Source of the DNA: Thalassotalea mangrovi
Lineage (GTDB): Bacteria; Pseudomonadota; Gammaproteobacteria; Enterobacterales; Alteromonadaceae
Reading direction: 5' to 3'
DNA length: 41,120 nt
Assembly: GCF_005116735.1 (NCBI RefSeq)
Contig: NZ_SWDB01000041.1
Span: forward strand, 1-41,120
The position numbers and the translations under genes were made by a program. Numbering within the stretch: the stretch's first letter is position 1; each line of letters begins with the position of its first letter. Under the pieces are notes generated by a model that saw only the letters and a list, made by a program, of their open reading frames with translations, had not been told where the DNA came from and ran no database searches. This document shows, piece after piece, positions 7,975 to 16,661 of the stretch.

Positions 7975-8682
7975 TTACGATTTTAGCTCGTGCATATCCT
8001 GTTCAGAAATATGACGAACAACTTTGCCTTTAACAAAGTAAATCACGTATTCACAGATGTTCTGACAGCGATCGCCAATACGCTCCAGCGCTCGCGCTGA
8101 CCAAATAACGCTCATAATTGACGGGATTGAACGGGGGTCTTCCATCATATACGTCATCAGCTGGCGCATCATCGCCTCATATTCACGATCAATTCTGTCA
8201 TCGTTTTGATGCACCTTTACCGCAGCATCGAAGTCCATGCGAGCAAACGCGTCTAGGGTGTCATGTAGGGTGGACAAAACCAGGCGGCCGAGATTTTCCA
8301 GATTTAGTAAAAAGTCATGCTTTTTGCCGGGAAAATGCTCTAACGTTACTTTTGATATCTTTTCTGCTTCATCGCCAATGCGTTCTAAATCAGCAATGGT
8401 TTTGATGATCGCCATAATCAGGCGTAAATCACTGGCCGCAGGCTGACGTTTGGCAATGATGCGGGTGCATTCTTCATCAATCGACACTTCCAGGCTATTA
8501 ATTTTATAGTCACTGGTTAATACTTTTTGCGCCAGGTCTTCATTGTTTTCACTAACCGATGCCAGGGCATCAGTCAGTTGCTGCTCAACTAATCCGCCCA
8601 TGGTCATGACCTGGTTGCGGACGGTCTCCAATTCCTGGTTAAACTGGCCAGAAATGTGTTTGCCGGTATTAAACTTTTCCAT
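7975..8682 (-). CDS. phoU: Phosphate signalling regulator PhoU
   Basis: The 235-residue helical protein has the two PhoU three-helix repeats, each with its metal-binding motif: DLERIGDEAEKISK in the first half and ALERIGDRCQNICEYV in the second. PhoU links the Pst transporter to the PhoR/PhoB two-component system and keeps the Pho regulon off when phosphate is plentiful. The ATG at 8682 is used because AAGGAG lies just upstream and it begins the family-like MEKFNTGKHISGQFNQEL; the open frame extends back to 8781 into pstB, but that extension is unrelated. It is the last gene of the pst operon, 16 nt after pstB. Confidence 0.93.
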   Translation of the reverse strand: MEKFNTGKHISGQFNQELETVRNQVMTMGGLVEQQLTDALASVSENNEDLAQKVLTSDYKINSLEVSIDEECTRIIAKRQPAASDLRLIMAIIKTIADLERIGDEAEKISKVTLEHFPGKKHDFLLNLENLGRLVLSTLHDTLDAFARMDFDAAVKVHQNDDRIDREYEAMMRQLMTYMMEDPRSIPSIMSVIWSARALERIGDRCQNICEYVIYFVKGKVVRHISEQDMHELKS

Positions 8683-8698
8683 CGGAAATCTCCTTCGA

Positions 8699-9520
8699 TT
8701 AACCGTAGCGGCCGGTAATATAGTCTTCGGTCTTTTTCTTAGCAGGTGTGGTAAACAGTGTATTGGTATCAGCATACTCAATCAAATCACCCATATACAT
8801 AAAGGCGGTCTGGTCACTGACACGAGCCGCCTGTTGCATATTGTGGGTAACGATCACCACGGTGTATTTTTTCTTCAGATCATTGATTAGCTCTTCAATG
8901 GTCAAGGTTGAAATCGGGTCCAGGGCAGAGGTCGGCTCATCGAGTAACAATACCTCTGGCTCAATGGCAATCGCCCGGGCGATTACCAGACGTTGCTGCT
9001 GACCACCAGATAATCCCAGCGCACTGTCGTGAATACGATCTTTAACTTCGTCCCATAGTGCCGCGGCGCGCAAAGAGCGTTCACACACTTCATCCAGGAC
9101 CCGACGATTGTTCTGGCCGACCAGACGCAAGCCGTAAACCACGTTTTCATAAATGGATTTAGGGAACGGATTCGGGCGCTGGAATACCATGCCAACTTTA
9201 CGGCGCAATTGCGCCACATCAACATGCTTGGAATAAATGTTGTCGCCGTGCAGTTCAATCGCGCCATCGATACGGCAACTGTCTACCAAATCGTTCATCC
9301 GGTTGATACAACGCAATAGCGTCGATTTACCGCAACCACTTGGGCCGATAAATGCGGTCACCTGGCCTTTTGGAATCTTCATCGAAATATCATTTAGCGC
9401 CTGCTTATCTCCGTAGTGAAGATTGAGGTTTTTAATTTCCAACGCCACCTGCTCAGGAGACAAATTATTGATATCCAGCTTATTGCCTTGGGTTAATATT
9501 TGTGGATTTACATTAATCAT
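8699..9520 (-). CDS. pstB: Phosphate ABC transporter ATP-binding protein PstB
   Basis: The 273-residue ATPase has a complete ABC domain: Walker [11 protein letters not shown]-loop [17 protein letters not shown], signature LSGGQQQRL, Walker [13 protein letters not shown] and the H-loop [13 protein letters not shown]. It ends in the PstB-typical [12 protein letters not shown]. It powers the PstC/PstA channel for high-affinity phosphate import. The ATG at 9520 is preferred over the upstream TTG at 9535, though no strong ribosome site precedes either. It follows pstA by about 40 nt and leads into phoU. Confidence 0.95.
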   Translation of the reverse strand: MINVNPQILTQGNKLDINNLSPEQVALEIKNLNLHYGDKQALNDISMKIPKGQVTAFIGPSGCGKSTLLRCINRMNDLVDSCRIDGAIELHGDNIYSKHVDVAQLRRKVGMVFQRPNPFPKSIYENVVYGLRLVGQNNRRVLDEVCERSLRAAALWDEVKDRIHDSALGLSGGQQQRLVIARAIAIEPEVLLLDEPTSALDPISTLTIEELINDLKKKYTVVIVTHNMQQAARVSDQTAFMYMGDLIEYADTNTLFTTPAKKKTEDYITGRYG

Positions 9521-9561
9521 ATCTTTGATTCTCAATTAACTTTTTGTACTTCAGATTCACA

Positions 9562-11196
9562 TTAGTGCTCTAAAGCACGATATTTTTCGCGCAGACGGTT
9601 TCGAATCGATACCGCCGTCATATTCAGGGCAACAATAATGGTGACCAGCAATAACGCCGTCGCATAGACTAAAGGTCGGGCCGCTTCAACGTTCGGACTT
9701 TGGAAACCAACGTCATAAATGTGGAAACCTAAGTGCATAAATTTGCGGTCTAAATGCAGGAACGGGAAATTGCCGTCCAGTGGCAGAGATGGTGCCATTT
9801 TTACGACACCCACCAGCATTAACGGTGCAACCTCACCGGCGGCACGGGCAATAGCCAGAATAATACCCGTCATGATCGCCGGGCTGGCAATTGGCAGAAT
9901 AATACGCCACAAGGTTTCTGCTTTGGTGGCGCCAAGCGCCAACGAGCCATGACGCATCGAGGATGGAATCCGTGCCAGGCCTTCTTCAGTGGAAACAATG
10001 ACAACCGGTAAAGTCAGAATAGCCAGGGTGATTGCCGACCAAAGTACGCCGGGGGAACCAAATGTTGGGCTTGGTAATGACTCCGGATAAAATAACTGGT
10101 CAATTGAACCACCGACCATGTAGACAAAAAAGCCGAGACCAAATACGCCATAAACGATTGATGGAACACCAGCAAGGTTGATCACCGCAATTCGTAATAG
10201 CTTAGTAAATGCATTATTGCCCGCATATTCGTGTAGGTAGATGGCGGCGACAACGCCTAACGGTGATACAATCACAGTCATCAGTAGTACCATCAATACG
10301 GTTCCGAAAATGGCTGGAAACACCCCGCCTTCGGTATTGGCTTCACGAGGGTCATCGCCAATAAAATTACCGATTTGGGTAAAAAACTGACCGAGTTTAC
10401 TGAAAAAGCCCATCTGGTTGTTAAAGTTGATCTGCAATACCTGCTCAAGATTAATATCAACCGTCTGTCCATCCATGGCACGCACTACGATCTTGTCACG
10501 TTGTACGTCACGGCGTAGCTTATTCAGATTTGCTTCCAGCTCTTTGTATTCAGCGGCCAGTTCCTGGCGGCGTTTTTCAAAGCCCGTTTTAACTTCATCG
10601 GTCAACATGCCATCAAGCTCGGCTTTACGCTCTTTTAAACGAATCCGCTCAAGCTCATAGTTAATGGCACCGATGTCGGTACCCTGCAGTTGTTCAATGT
10701 CTTCCTGCAGCTCATTTACCCGGTCGATAAAGCTGTCGAGCTTAGCAACATCAACCGATTCACCATCCATATAAACTTCTTCGATAAAGCCGTAGAAGTT
10801 ACCATTGGTACGACGCTCAATGACCGCAACGTCTTCAGGTTGGGATTGTTGCTGCACCATAGGTTCCAATACCCAGCGAAAATCCAGGTTAACCAACTCC
10901 CGGTTACCGGTTTTTACCAGGTAGCGTTCAACACTCTCCGCATCGCCTAAGTCAACCTGAGCGTTATTTAGCTGGCTGGCAGGAATACGCTCGCGATCAT
11001 AAATCTCACCGATTACCACAGAGGTTTGTCCCTGAGCCGTTTGTAATTCAAACTGATGGATTTGCGATGGCCAAAAGAAGGACAGACCTCTTGAGGCAAT
11101 CAGAAACAACAATCCCACGACAGAGATTAAACTGATGCTCACCCCGGCCGCTGAAAGCCAAACCCATGGAGAGCCTGATTTAAACCATGTTTTCAT
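9562..11196 (-). CDS. pstA: Phosphate ABC transporter permease PstA, enlarged
   Basis: At 544 residues this is much longer than a classic PstA (about 280-300). The order is a first transmembrane helix (about 12-35), then about 250 residues predicted to lie in the periplasm, then the normal permease core (about 290-540) with the inner-membrane EAA-type loop ALGATKAETLWRIILPIASPAI. The extra region includes a charged heptad-rich segment (about 150-235) that looks like an antiparallel coiled coil. Enlarged PstA and PstC pairs are known in Alteromonadales. It lies 24 nt after pstC and is co-transcribed from the Pho-box promoter. The insertion might contact PstS or its partner's large domain. Confidence 0.92.
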   Translation of the reverse strand: MKTWFKSGSPWVWLSAAGVSISLISVVGLLFLIASRGLSFFWPSQIHQFELQTAQGQTSVVIGEIYDRERIPASQLNNAQVDLGDAESVERYLVKTGNRELVNLDFRWVLEPMVQQQSQPEDVAVIERRTNGNFYGFIEEVYMDGESVDVAKLDSFIDRVNELQEDIEQLQGTDIGAINYELERIRLKERKAELDGMLTDEVKTGFEKRRQELAAEYKELEANLNKLRRDVQRDKIVVRAMDGQTVDINLEQVLQINFNNQMGFFSKLGQFFTQIGNFIGDDPREANTEGGVFPAIFGTVLMVLLMTVIVSPLGVVAAIYLHEYAGNNAFTKLLRIAVINLAGVPSIVYGVFGLGFFVYMVGGSIDQLFYPESLPSPTFGSPGVLWSAITLAILTLPVVIVSTEEGLARIPSSMRHGSLALGATKAETLWRIILPIASPAIMTGIILAIARAAGEVAPLMLVGVVKMAPSLPLDGNFPFLHLDRKFMHLGFHIYDVGFQSPNVEAARPLVYATALLLVTIIVALNMTAVSIRNRLREKYRALEH

Positions 11197-11220
11197 CGTT
11201 AATATAATCCTACTTAAACA

Positions 11221-13452
11221 CTACAGAGAGCTGTACTTTTCACGCAATCGCTGACGAACAAACTCAGCCAAGGTGTTAAAGACAAAGGTGAAAACAAACA
11301 ACACAAAGGCTGCAAGGAATAAGATGCGGTAATGGGAACTACCAACTTCAGATTCCGGCATCTCAACCGCAATATTTGCCGACAAGGTACGCATCCCCTG
11401 GAAAATACTCCAGTCGATTACCGGCGTGTTACCAGTTGCCATCAGGACAATCATGGTCTCACCAACAGCGCGTCCCAGTCCCATCATTACCGCCGAGAAA
11501 ATGCCCGGGCTTGCAGTCAGGAGCACGACTTTTACCAGCGTCTGCCACTGGGTAGCACCCAGCGCCAGGGAGCCTGATGTTAAGTGCTTAGGTACACTGA
11601 AAATCGCATCTTCAGCCATCGAGAAGATGGTCGGAATTACTGCGAAGCCCATCGCGATACCAACAACCAATGCATTACGTTGGTCAAAATCGATACCTAA
11701 ATCATTGGTAATGAACTTGCGCATATCACCACCAAACCAACTGGCTTCGACAACCGGTGACAGGTAAAACGCCAGCAATGCCGCCAATATCAACACCGGC
11801 AGAATGATCAGCGGTGCAAAGGACTCAGGTAACATCACTTTGATATTTTTCGGCAACTTATACCAGGCAAATGCAGTGACAAACGTGGCCAGTGGCAGAA
11901 GAATCAGCAACAGAAATACAGCTGGTAAATAAGCCTCAATTAACGGAGCCAGCCAAAGACCGGCCAAAAAGCCTAAGATTACTGTTGGCAATGCTTCCAT
12001 TAACTCAATGGTTGGTTTCACCGTGCGACGCATCACCGGTGGCATAAAGTAAGCGGTGTAAATGGCCGCAGCAATGGCGACAGGTACAGCAAACAACATC
12101 GCATACATGGCTGCTTTCATGGTACCAAACGAGATCGGTACCAGAGAGAATTTTGCCTCAAAGTCATCCGACCCAGAGGTAGATTGCCAGATATAATCAG
12201 GTTCCGGGTACCCTTCGTACCAGACCTCCTGCCATAACGCCGACCAGGTAACTTCCGGATGCTCATTATGAACCGTTAACACCTCAAGCTCGCCGTTGCC
12301 GGCAATGGCCAGGCCATTCGCTCGCGGGGCGATAGCCATCAACTGCTGATCAGACTCGAGCATCTGACCGCGCCATAGATCCGCTTCACTGGTGGTATAA
12401 AACAACCCCACCTCGCCTGCTGGAGTGACGGTAAAAAAGCTCTTACGATACAATTCCGGATAAATTTTCGTTACCGGTTCATCAACGCTGACACCAAAAC
12501 TTCGAATCTGCTGAAATTCGCGACCATCCGCCGTTGCCACTTCAAACCATTGCAGCACTTTACCTTTATCGGTACCAAACAGAATCGAGCTACTGCCTGA
12601 TAATAGCGCCATCGCAGTGATGTTAGCTTTTTGTTCAATGACCGGATTGAACTGACCTTTGAGTGGCACATCCCAATCACTGTCTAGCTCATATACACTG
12701 ACTTCGTTATTGCTTGCCACCATACCCAGGGTCATATCCGGAGTCACTTGGATAAAATCAATCGCCTCAACGTCTTCCTGGACTAACTGATATTCTGCGG
12801 AGAACTCCGGATCATAGTTAAAATCGTCTTCCGCGATTAACGACGTTTTAATCAGGCGTTTATCTTCTGTCAGTGCCAGTATCACCGCTTTTTCTTCGTT
12901 CATCACAAAAGAAAAATCAACGATTTTCGCTTCATTCTCATCAATGAAAATCGCGTCTTCACCCAGTGGATACCTAACTGCCGGTTTCATCATTCGCTTG
13001 TCACCGTCGAACGACAGTAAAAATGCAGGTTGCACGACTTTAATGGTGCCCTTGGTGGTGAGCAGGATGTATTGATTGGCAGTGGTTGCCCGTACTTTTT
13101 GCAGGGTTTCGTCGTCAATAAGAAGAGGTTCTATCAGCAATTGCTCACCAACCGGGTGCTGGTCGTTGGCCCGTAACTGATAAAAGGACATGACGCCCTG
13201 CTCGCTAATTTGAAATCCGATTTCCTTCAGCTCATCCACGCCAACGGCAACCGTATTCCCCTGTTCGACAAATTGAATCGTAGTTTCCGGTTCGATGCTG
13301 GCAGATTCAAACACCGGTTTAATAACATAAACCAGATACATAAAGATAAGCACCAAGGTGAATAACACACTGACACCGCCGGCAGATATCATCCAGCGGG
13401 CCAGGGAATTTTTCAATTGCCTTGGCTCAAAAGTTTTAGCGGAAATTGTCAC
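11221..13452 (-). CDS. pstC: Phosphate ABC transporter permease PstC with large periplasmic domain
   Basis: The 743-residue protein is more than twice the length of a classic PstC (about 310-340). A first transmembrane helix (about 21-44) is followed by roughly 390 residues outside the membrane. That domain is beta-rich, with repeated blade-like stretches (ITAMALLSGSSSILFGTDKG, FTVTPAGEVGLFYT, ANGLAIAGNGELEVL) that resemble a beta-propeller. The permease core starts near 445 and contains EALPTVILGFLAGLWLAP and the coupling loop LALGATQWQTLVKVVLLTASPGI. The start is a GTG with AAGG 7 nt upstream. It is the first gene of pstCAB-phoU, directly behind a Pho box. No pstS is nearby. Confidence 0.92.
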   Translation of the reverse strand: MTISAKTFEPRQLKNSLARWMISAGGVSVLFTLVLIFMYLVYVIKPVFESASIEPETTIQFVEQGNTVAVGVDELKEIGFQISEQGVMSFYQLRANDQHPVGEQLLIEPLLIDDETLQKVRATTANQYILLTTKGTIKVVQPAFLLSFDGDKRMMKPAVRYPLGEDAIFIDENEAKIVDFSFVMNEEKAVILALTEDKRLIKTSLIAEDDFNYDPEFSAEYQLVQEDVEAIDFIQVTPDMTLGMVASNNEVSVYELDSDWDVPLKGQFNPVIEQKANITAMALLSGSSSILFGTDKGKVLQWFEVATADGREFQQIRSFGVSVDEPVTKIYPELYRKSFFTVTPAGEVGLFYTTSEADLWRGQMLESDQQLMAIAPRANGLAIAGNGELEVLTVHNEHPEVTWSALWQEVWYEGYPEPDYIWQSTSGSDDFEAKFSLVPISFGTMKAAMYAMLFAVPVAIAAAIYTAYFMPPVMRRTVKPTIELMEALPTVILGFLAGLWLAPLIEAYLPAVFLLLILLPLATFVTAFAWYKLPKNIKVMLPESFAPLIILPVLILAALLAFYLSPVVEASWFGGDMRKFITNDLGIDFDQRNALVVGIAMGFAVIPTIFSMAEDAIFSVPKHLTSGSLALGATQWQTLVKVVLLTASPGIFSAVMMGLGRAVGETMIVLMATGNTPVIDWSIFQGMRTLSANIAVEMPESEVGSSHYRILFLAAFVLFVFTFVFNTLAEFVRQRLREKYSSL

Positions 13453-13491
13453 GTTTAAACCTTCATAGCGACTTAAATTCTTATGTCGGCG

Positions 13492-13525
13492 ATTATAAGA
13501 CAGAAATATGACAGTTTTGTTACAG
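13492..13525 (-). promoter_or_regulatory. Pho box and -10 element of the pst operon
   Basis: Read on the minus strand, CTGTAACAAAACTGTCAT (13525-13508) is a near-consensus PhoB box of two CTGTMAY-like repeats at an 11-bp period. A third, overlapping repeat CTGTCTT follows in phase. A perfect TATAAT (13497-13492) lies 10 nt after the 18-bp box, the spacing expected of PhoB-activated promoters that lack a -35 element. The pstC start is about 40 nt further on. Confidence 0.9.
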
Positions 13526-13727
13526 CAGGAATATTAATCCCGGGAAATACCATTATTCTGACGCTTAGCCGATTGCCTCCGCCGTTCGCAAACCGCCCCT
13601 GAAAACACCTATAACCCGTTGTAATACATAAGGAAATAACACTCATATCGAACTATGATTAACCGTCACTTAATTTTTTGTAAAACCTCTGGCAACAAAT
13701 AAACAACAAGCTGCTTACCAAAAAAAA

Positions 13728-13744
13728 GAGCACATAATGTGCTC
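13728..13744 (-). terminator. Intrinsic terminator of ppc
   Basis: The stem GAGCACA/TGTGCTC with a 3-nt loop is flanked by A8 on the left and T5 on the right. On the minus strand the hairpin is followed by eight U, a strong terminator 36 nt after the ppc stop. Confidence 0.9.
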
Positions 13745-13779
13745 TTTTTGCAGGTTTCGTTAGTCACTTAATCGTAAAC

Positions 13780-16335
13780 CTAACCGGTGTTACGCATTCC
13801 TGTCGCAATACCGGCCATGGTATGCATCAGTAATTGCTCACATCCTGAGTTCTCAGGTGATACGCGCAAACGCTTTAACGCCTCAATCTGCATTAAGTGC
13901 AGGGGTAATAAATACGGGCGACGCAATTCAAAGGAACTTAAATTCCATGGGTCATTTTCCATCAGTTGCTGATGGCCCGAGACAGCGAGTACGGTTTTCT
14001 GGTCATTCGCCAGTTGTTGTCGTAAGCCAACGCCCAAAGGTTTCAATCCATCATCTACCAGGGCTTCGTCATAGCGACTGGCAATCATCGGGTTCGATTT
14101 CAGATAAACCATTTCGATTAACGATAATCGCGAGCGGAAATATGGCCATTGCGCAAGCATCTCGTCAATCAATGACTGGTATTGTTGGCGATGATTGGCG
14201 ATCGCCTGACCGAAGCCGAGCCAGCTCGGCAGGACCATGCGGTTCTGACTCCACGCAAAAATCCAGGGAATTGCCCGCAATGACTCAATGCCGCCATCAG
14301 CACGACGTTTGGCAGGTCTGGACCCAAGCGGCAGTGACGATAATTCCTGCTCAGGCGTTGCCTGGCGGAAATAGCGCACGAACTCAGGCTGCTCCTGCAC
14401 ATAGCTTCGATAGATTTTACAGCTATCCGCGGCCATGGCGTCCATCAATTCACGCCAGGTGGTTTTTGGCGATTTTGGCGGGATAATTAATGACTCAAGA
14501 ATCGCTGATGCATATAGATGTAAACTACGCACTGCTAAATTGGGCAAGCCAAATTTATAGCGAATCGTTTCCCCCTGCTCAGTTACCCGTAAACCGCCTT
14601 CCAGGGTGCCCGGAGGCTGCGATGCCACCGCAGCGTGAGCAGGTCCGCCGCCACGTCCAATGGTGCCGCCCCGGCCATGGAACAATTTCAGTAAAATGCC
14701 TTTGCTGGCAAACACCTTTGCCAATGCCTCCTGGGCCTGGTACTGAGCCCAACTCGCAGCCAGCACGCCAGCGTCTTTGGCTGAGTCGCTATATCCAATC
14801 ATCACTGTTTGCTGACCGGCGCAGCTTTGCGTATATACATCCAGCGACAGCAGCTCTTCCATCACCGCTGGAGCATTATTTAAATCATCCAGGGTTTCAA
14901 ACAAGGGCGCGATCGGCATATGCCACTTCACCCCACAGATTTTCATCAACAAACGCACCAGTAAAACGTCACTGGCATTGCTTGCCATGGAGATAATGTA
15001 GATACCCAACACCTGTTGCGGTTGTTCGGCGATCATTGCGAAAGTATCGAGGACTTCCTGGGTCTCGTCACTCCATTTATGCTCAGGCAACAGCGGACGA
15101 TTCGAGTTAAGTTCGGCGACCAGAAACTGCTGGCGTTGTTGTTCGTCCCATTGCAAGTAATCCCCTAACTCGAGATATTTGAGAATTTCCGCCATCGCCG
15201 CATCATGCCGTTCGCTGTGCTGACGAACATCCAGATTCACCATCGATATGCCAAAACATTGCACCTGGCGAATTAAATCCAGTAATTTCGCATTGCCAGC
15301 GCGCTGCATCCCATGATTAAGAAGACTCTGGCGACAGCGCATTAATGGCTGCAATAATTCATTGGCATCTTCGATACTGCCCAGGGTATTACCATTTAAT
15401 AACAATTCAAGATTCTGTTCGAGACGATTGATTAGCAACTTTAATTGCTGTCGATATGGGCCACTGCCACGCACATCTGCCGCCAGCAAGTCAGCGTCGG
15501 CTTTGTGCATCGACATTTCCAGGTATAGCTCGCGCATATCCCGCAAATACAACCGGGTCGCACGAATCCGTGCATTCATTATCGCTTCACGACTGAGCTT
15601 GGCGGTAACAAATGGATTTCCATCCCTATCACCCGCCATCCAGCTGGCAATATTCACTGGCATGAAGTCATCGGCTAAAGGTTCACCCAGTAACTGCTGG
15701 CATACCTGATCGAGTTCACGCATAAATTGCGGTAATGCCGACCATAAGCTATCGGAAATCACGTCCAGCCCCCAACGCGACTCATCTAAAGGAGTCGGTC
15801 GTTGCTGGCGAATTTCATTGGTAAACCAGGCTTGCTCAACCAGTTCACTGATCCGCGAAAAATCATCGCGGTGCTTATCCAGTTGATCGGCGATTTGATG
15901 ATATTTATGAATGAAGGTGCGTCGATTCACCTCGGTCGGGTGGGCGGTGAGCACCAATTCAATACGCAGCTTTTGTAACGCCTGACGAATTTTATCAGGT
16001 GCAATGCCGCCGACTTTGGTTTTCAATTCGGTTAACGGGTGTGGCAGATCCAGCTCCGCCAGTCCCTGTTCGGAAATGGTATATTGTTGCTCGGCAATGT
16101 TAGCCAGATTCAAAAACTGACTGAAGGCACGCGCTAACACCAGCATATCGGGCTGCGACATCTCGCTGAAGATGTCCTGCATCTTATCTAATGCTGCTTC
16201 ATTGCTATTAGCCTCCTTGGCCAGAGCCCGAATCGCTTCAATGCGATCAACCCACTCAGGTCCTTGCTCAATGGCAATGGTTTGTCCGAGAATTTCACCT
16301 AATACACGAATGTTATTGCGAATCGAATCTAACAT
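13780..16335 (-). CDS. ppc: Phosphoenolpyruvate carboxylase
   Basis: The 851-residue enzyme adds bicarbonate to phosphoenolpyruvate to make oxaloacetate, refilling the TCA cycle. Visible landmarks are the catalytic-His motif VLTAHPTEVNRRT (about 130), the GYSDSAKDAGVLAASW segment, the glycine-rich active-site loop FHGRGGTIGRGGGPAHAA (about 550), LRAIPWIFAWSQNRMVLPSWLG, and the conserved C-terminus MHTMAGIATGMRNTG. It is slightly shorter than E. coli Ppc (883) but complete at both ends. The ATG has AGAGG upstream. It stands alone, divergent from gnd, with its own terminator. Confidence 0.96.
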   Translation of the reverse strand: MLDSIRNNIRVLGEILGQTIAIEQGPEWVDRIEAIRALAKEANSNEAALDKMQDIFSEMSQPDMLVLARAFSQFLNLANIAEQQYTISEQGLAELDLPHPLTELKTKVGGIAPDKIRQALQKLRIELVLTAHPTEVNRRTFIHKYHQIADQLDKHRDDFSRISELVEQAWFTNEIRQQRPTPLDESRWGLDVISDSLWSALPQFMRELDQVCQQLLGEPLADDFMPVNIASWMAGDRDGNPFVTAKLSREAIMNARIRATRLYLRDMRELYLEMSMHKADADLLAADVRGSGPYRQQLKLLINRLEQNLELLLNGNTLGSIEDANELLQPLMRCRQSLLNHGMQRAGNAKLLDLIRQVQCFGISMVNLDVRQHSERHDAAMAEILKYLELGDYLQWDEQQRQQFLVAELNSNRPLLPEHKWSDETQEVLDTFAMIAEQPQQVLGIYIISMASNASDVLLVRLLMKICGVKWHMPIAPLFETLDDLNNAPAVMEELLSLDVYTQSCAGQQTVMIGYSDSAKDAGVLAASWAQYQAQEALAKVFASKGILLKLFHGRGGTIGRGGGPAHAAVASQPPGTLEGGLRVTEQGETIRYKFGLPNLAVRSLHLYASAILESLIIPPKSPKTTWRELMDAMAADSCKIYRSYVQEQPEFVRYFRQATPEQELSSLPLGSRPAKRRADGGIESLRAIPWIFAWSQNRMVLPSWLGFGQAIANHRQQYQSLIDEMLAQWPYFRSRLSLIEMVYLKSNPMIASRYDEALVDDGLKPLGVGLRQQLANDQKTVLAVSGHQQLMENDPWNLSSFELRRPYLLPLHLMQIEALKRLRVSPENSGCEQLLMHTMAGIATGMRNTG

Positions 16336-16661
16336 AGAAAACCTCTGAAAATAGCTGCCTCATATTCTGCGCAAAAATCCGGCAGAGCCCCAAAGGTTAG
16401 CGCTTTCAACATTAAAAAACCACCATAATTCATTAAGTTGGACCAGTTGTTTAAATTTCATTAATGCTCCCGTCCGGTAAATACCAGCGCTGATGCATTG
16501 CCTGGAATCACATTTATTTAACAATCCGCCAAGCCAAAGCACCGATATCTATGTACAATAAGCGTTAATAATTTCGTTGATCACTGATTGTGGTTGTACA
16601 TTGTTGCGCAGTGGCTACTGCACAAACGATCTTCGATTCCTGACGAATAAGAGTATTGAAT
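16336..16661. other. Divergent ppc/gnd promoter region
   Basis: This 326-nt gap must contain both divergent promoters. An inverted pair TGTACAA (16552-16558) and TTGTACA (16594-16600) lies about 60-110 nt before gnd and could be an operator, but it matches no motif I can name. I see no RNA gene or convincing small gene here. Confidence 0.5.

Larger units (their letters stand above)
13453..13779. other. pst-ppc intergenic region
   Basis: This 327-nt gap holds the pst promoter on its left side (13492-13525) and the ppc terminator on its right (13728-13744). The roughly 200 nt between them show no gene, no clear repeat and no further recognisable site. Confidence 0.7.

Noticed and set aside
14490-14996. 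Open frame of 168 codons on the plus strand within ppc
   Set aside because: Antisense to conserved active-site motifs of Ppc; Pro/Arg/Ser-rich shadow translation with no domain.
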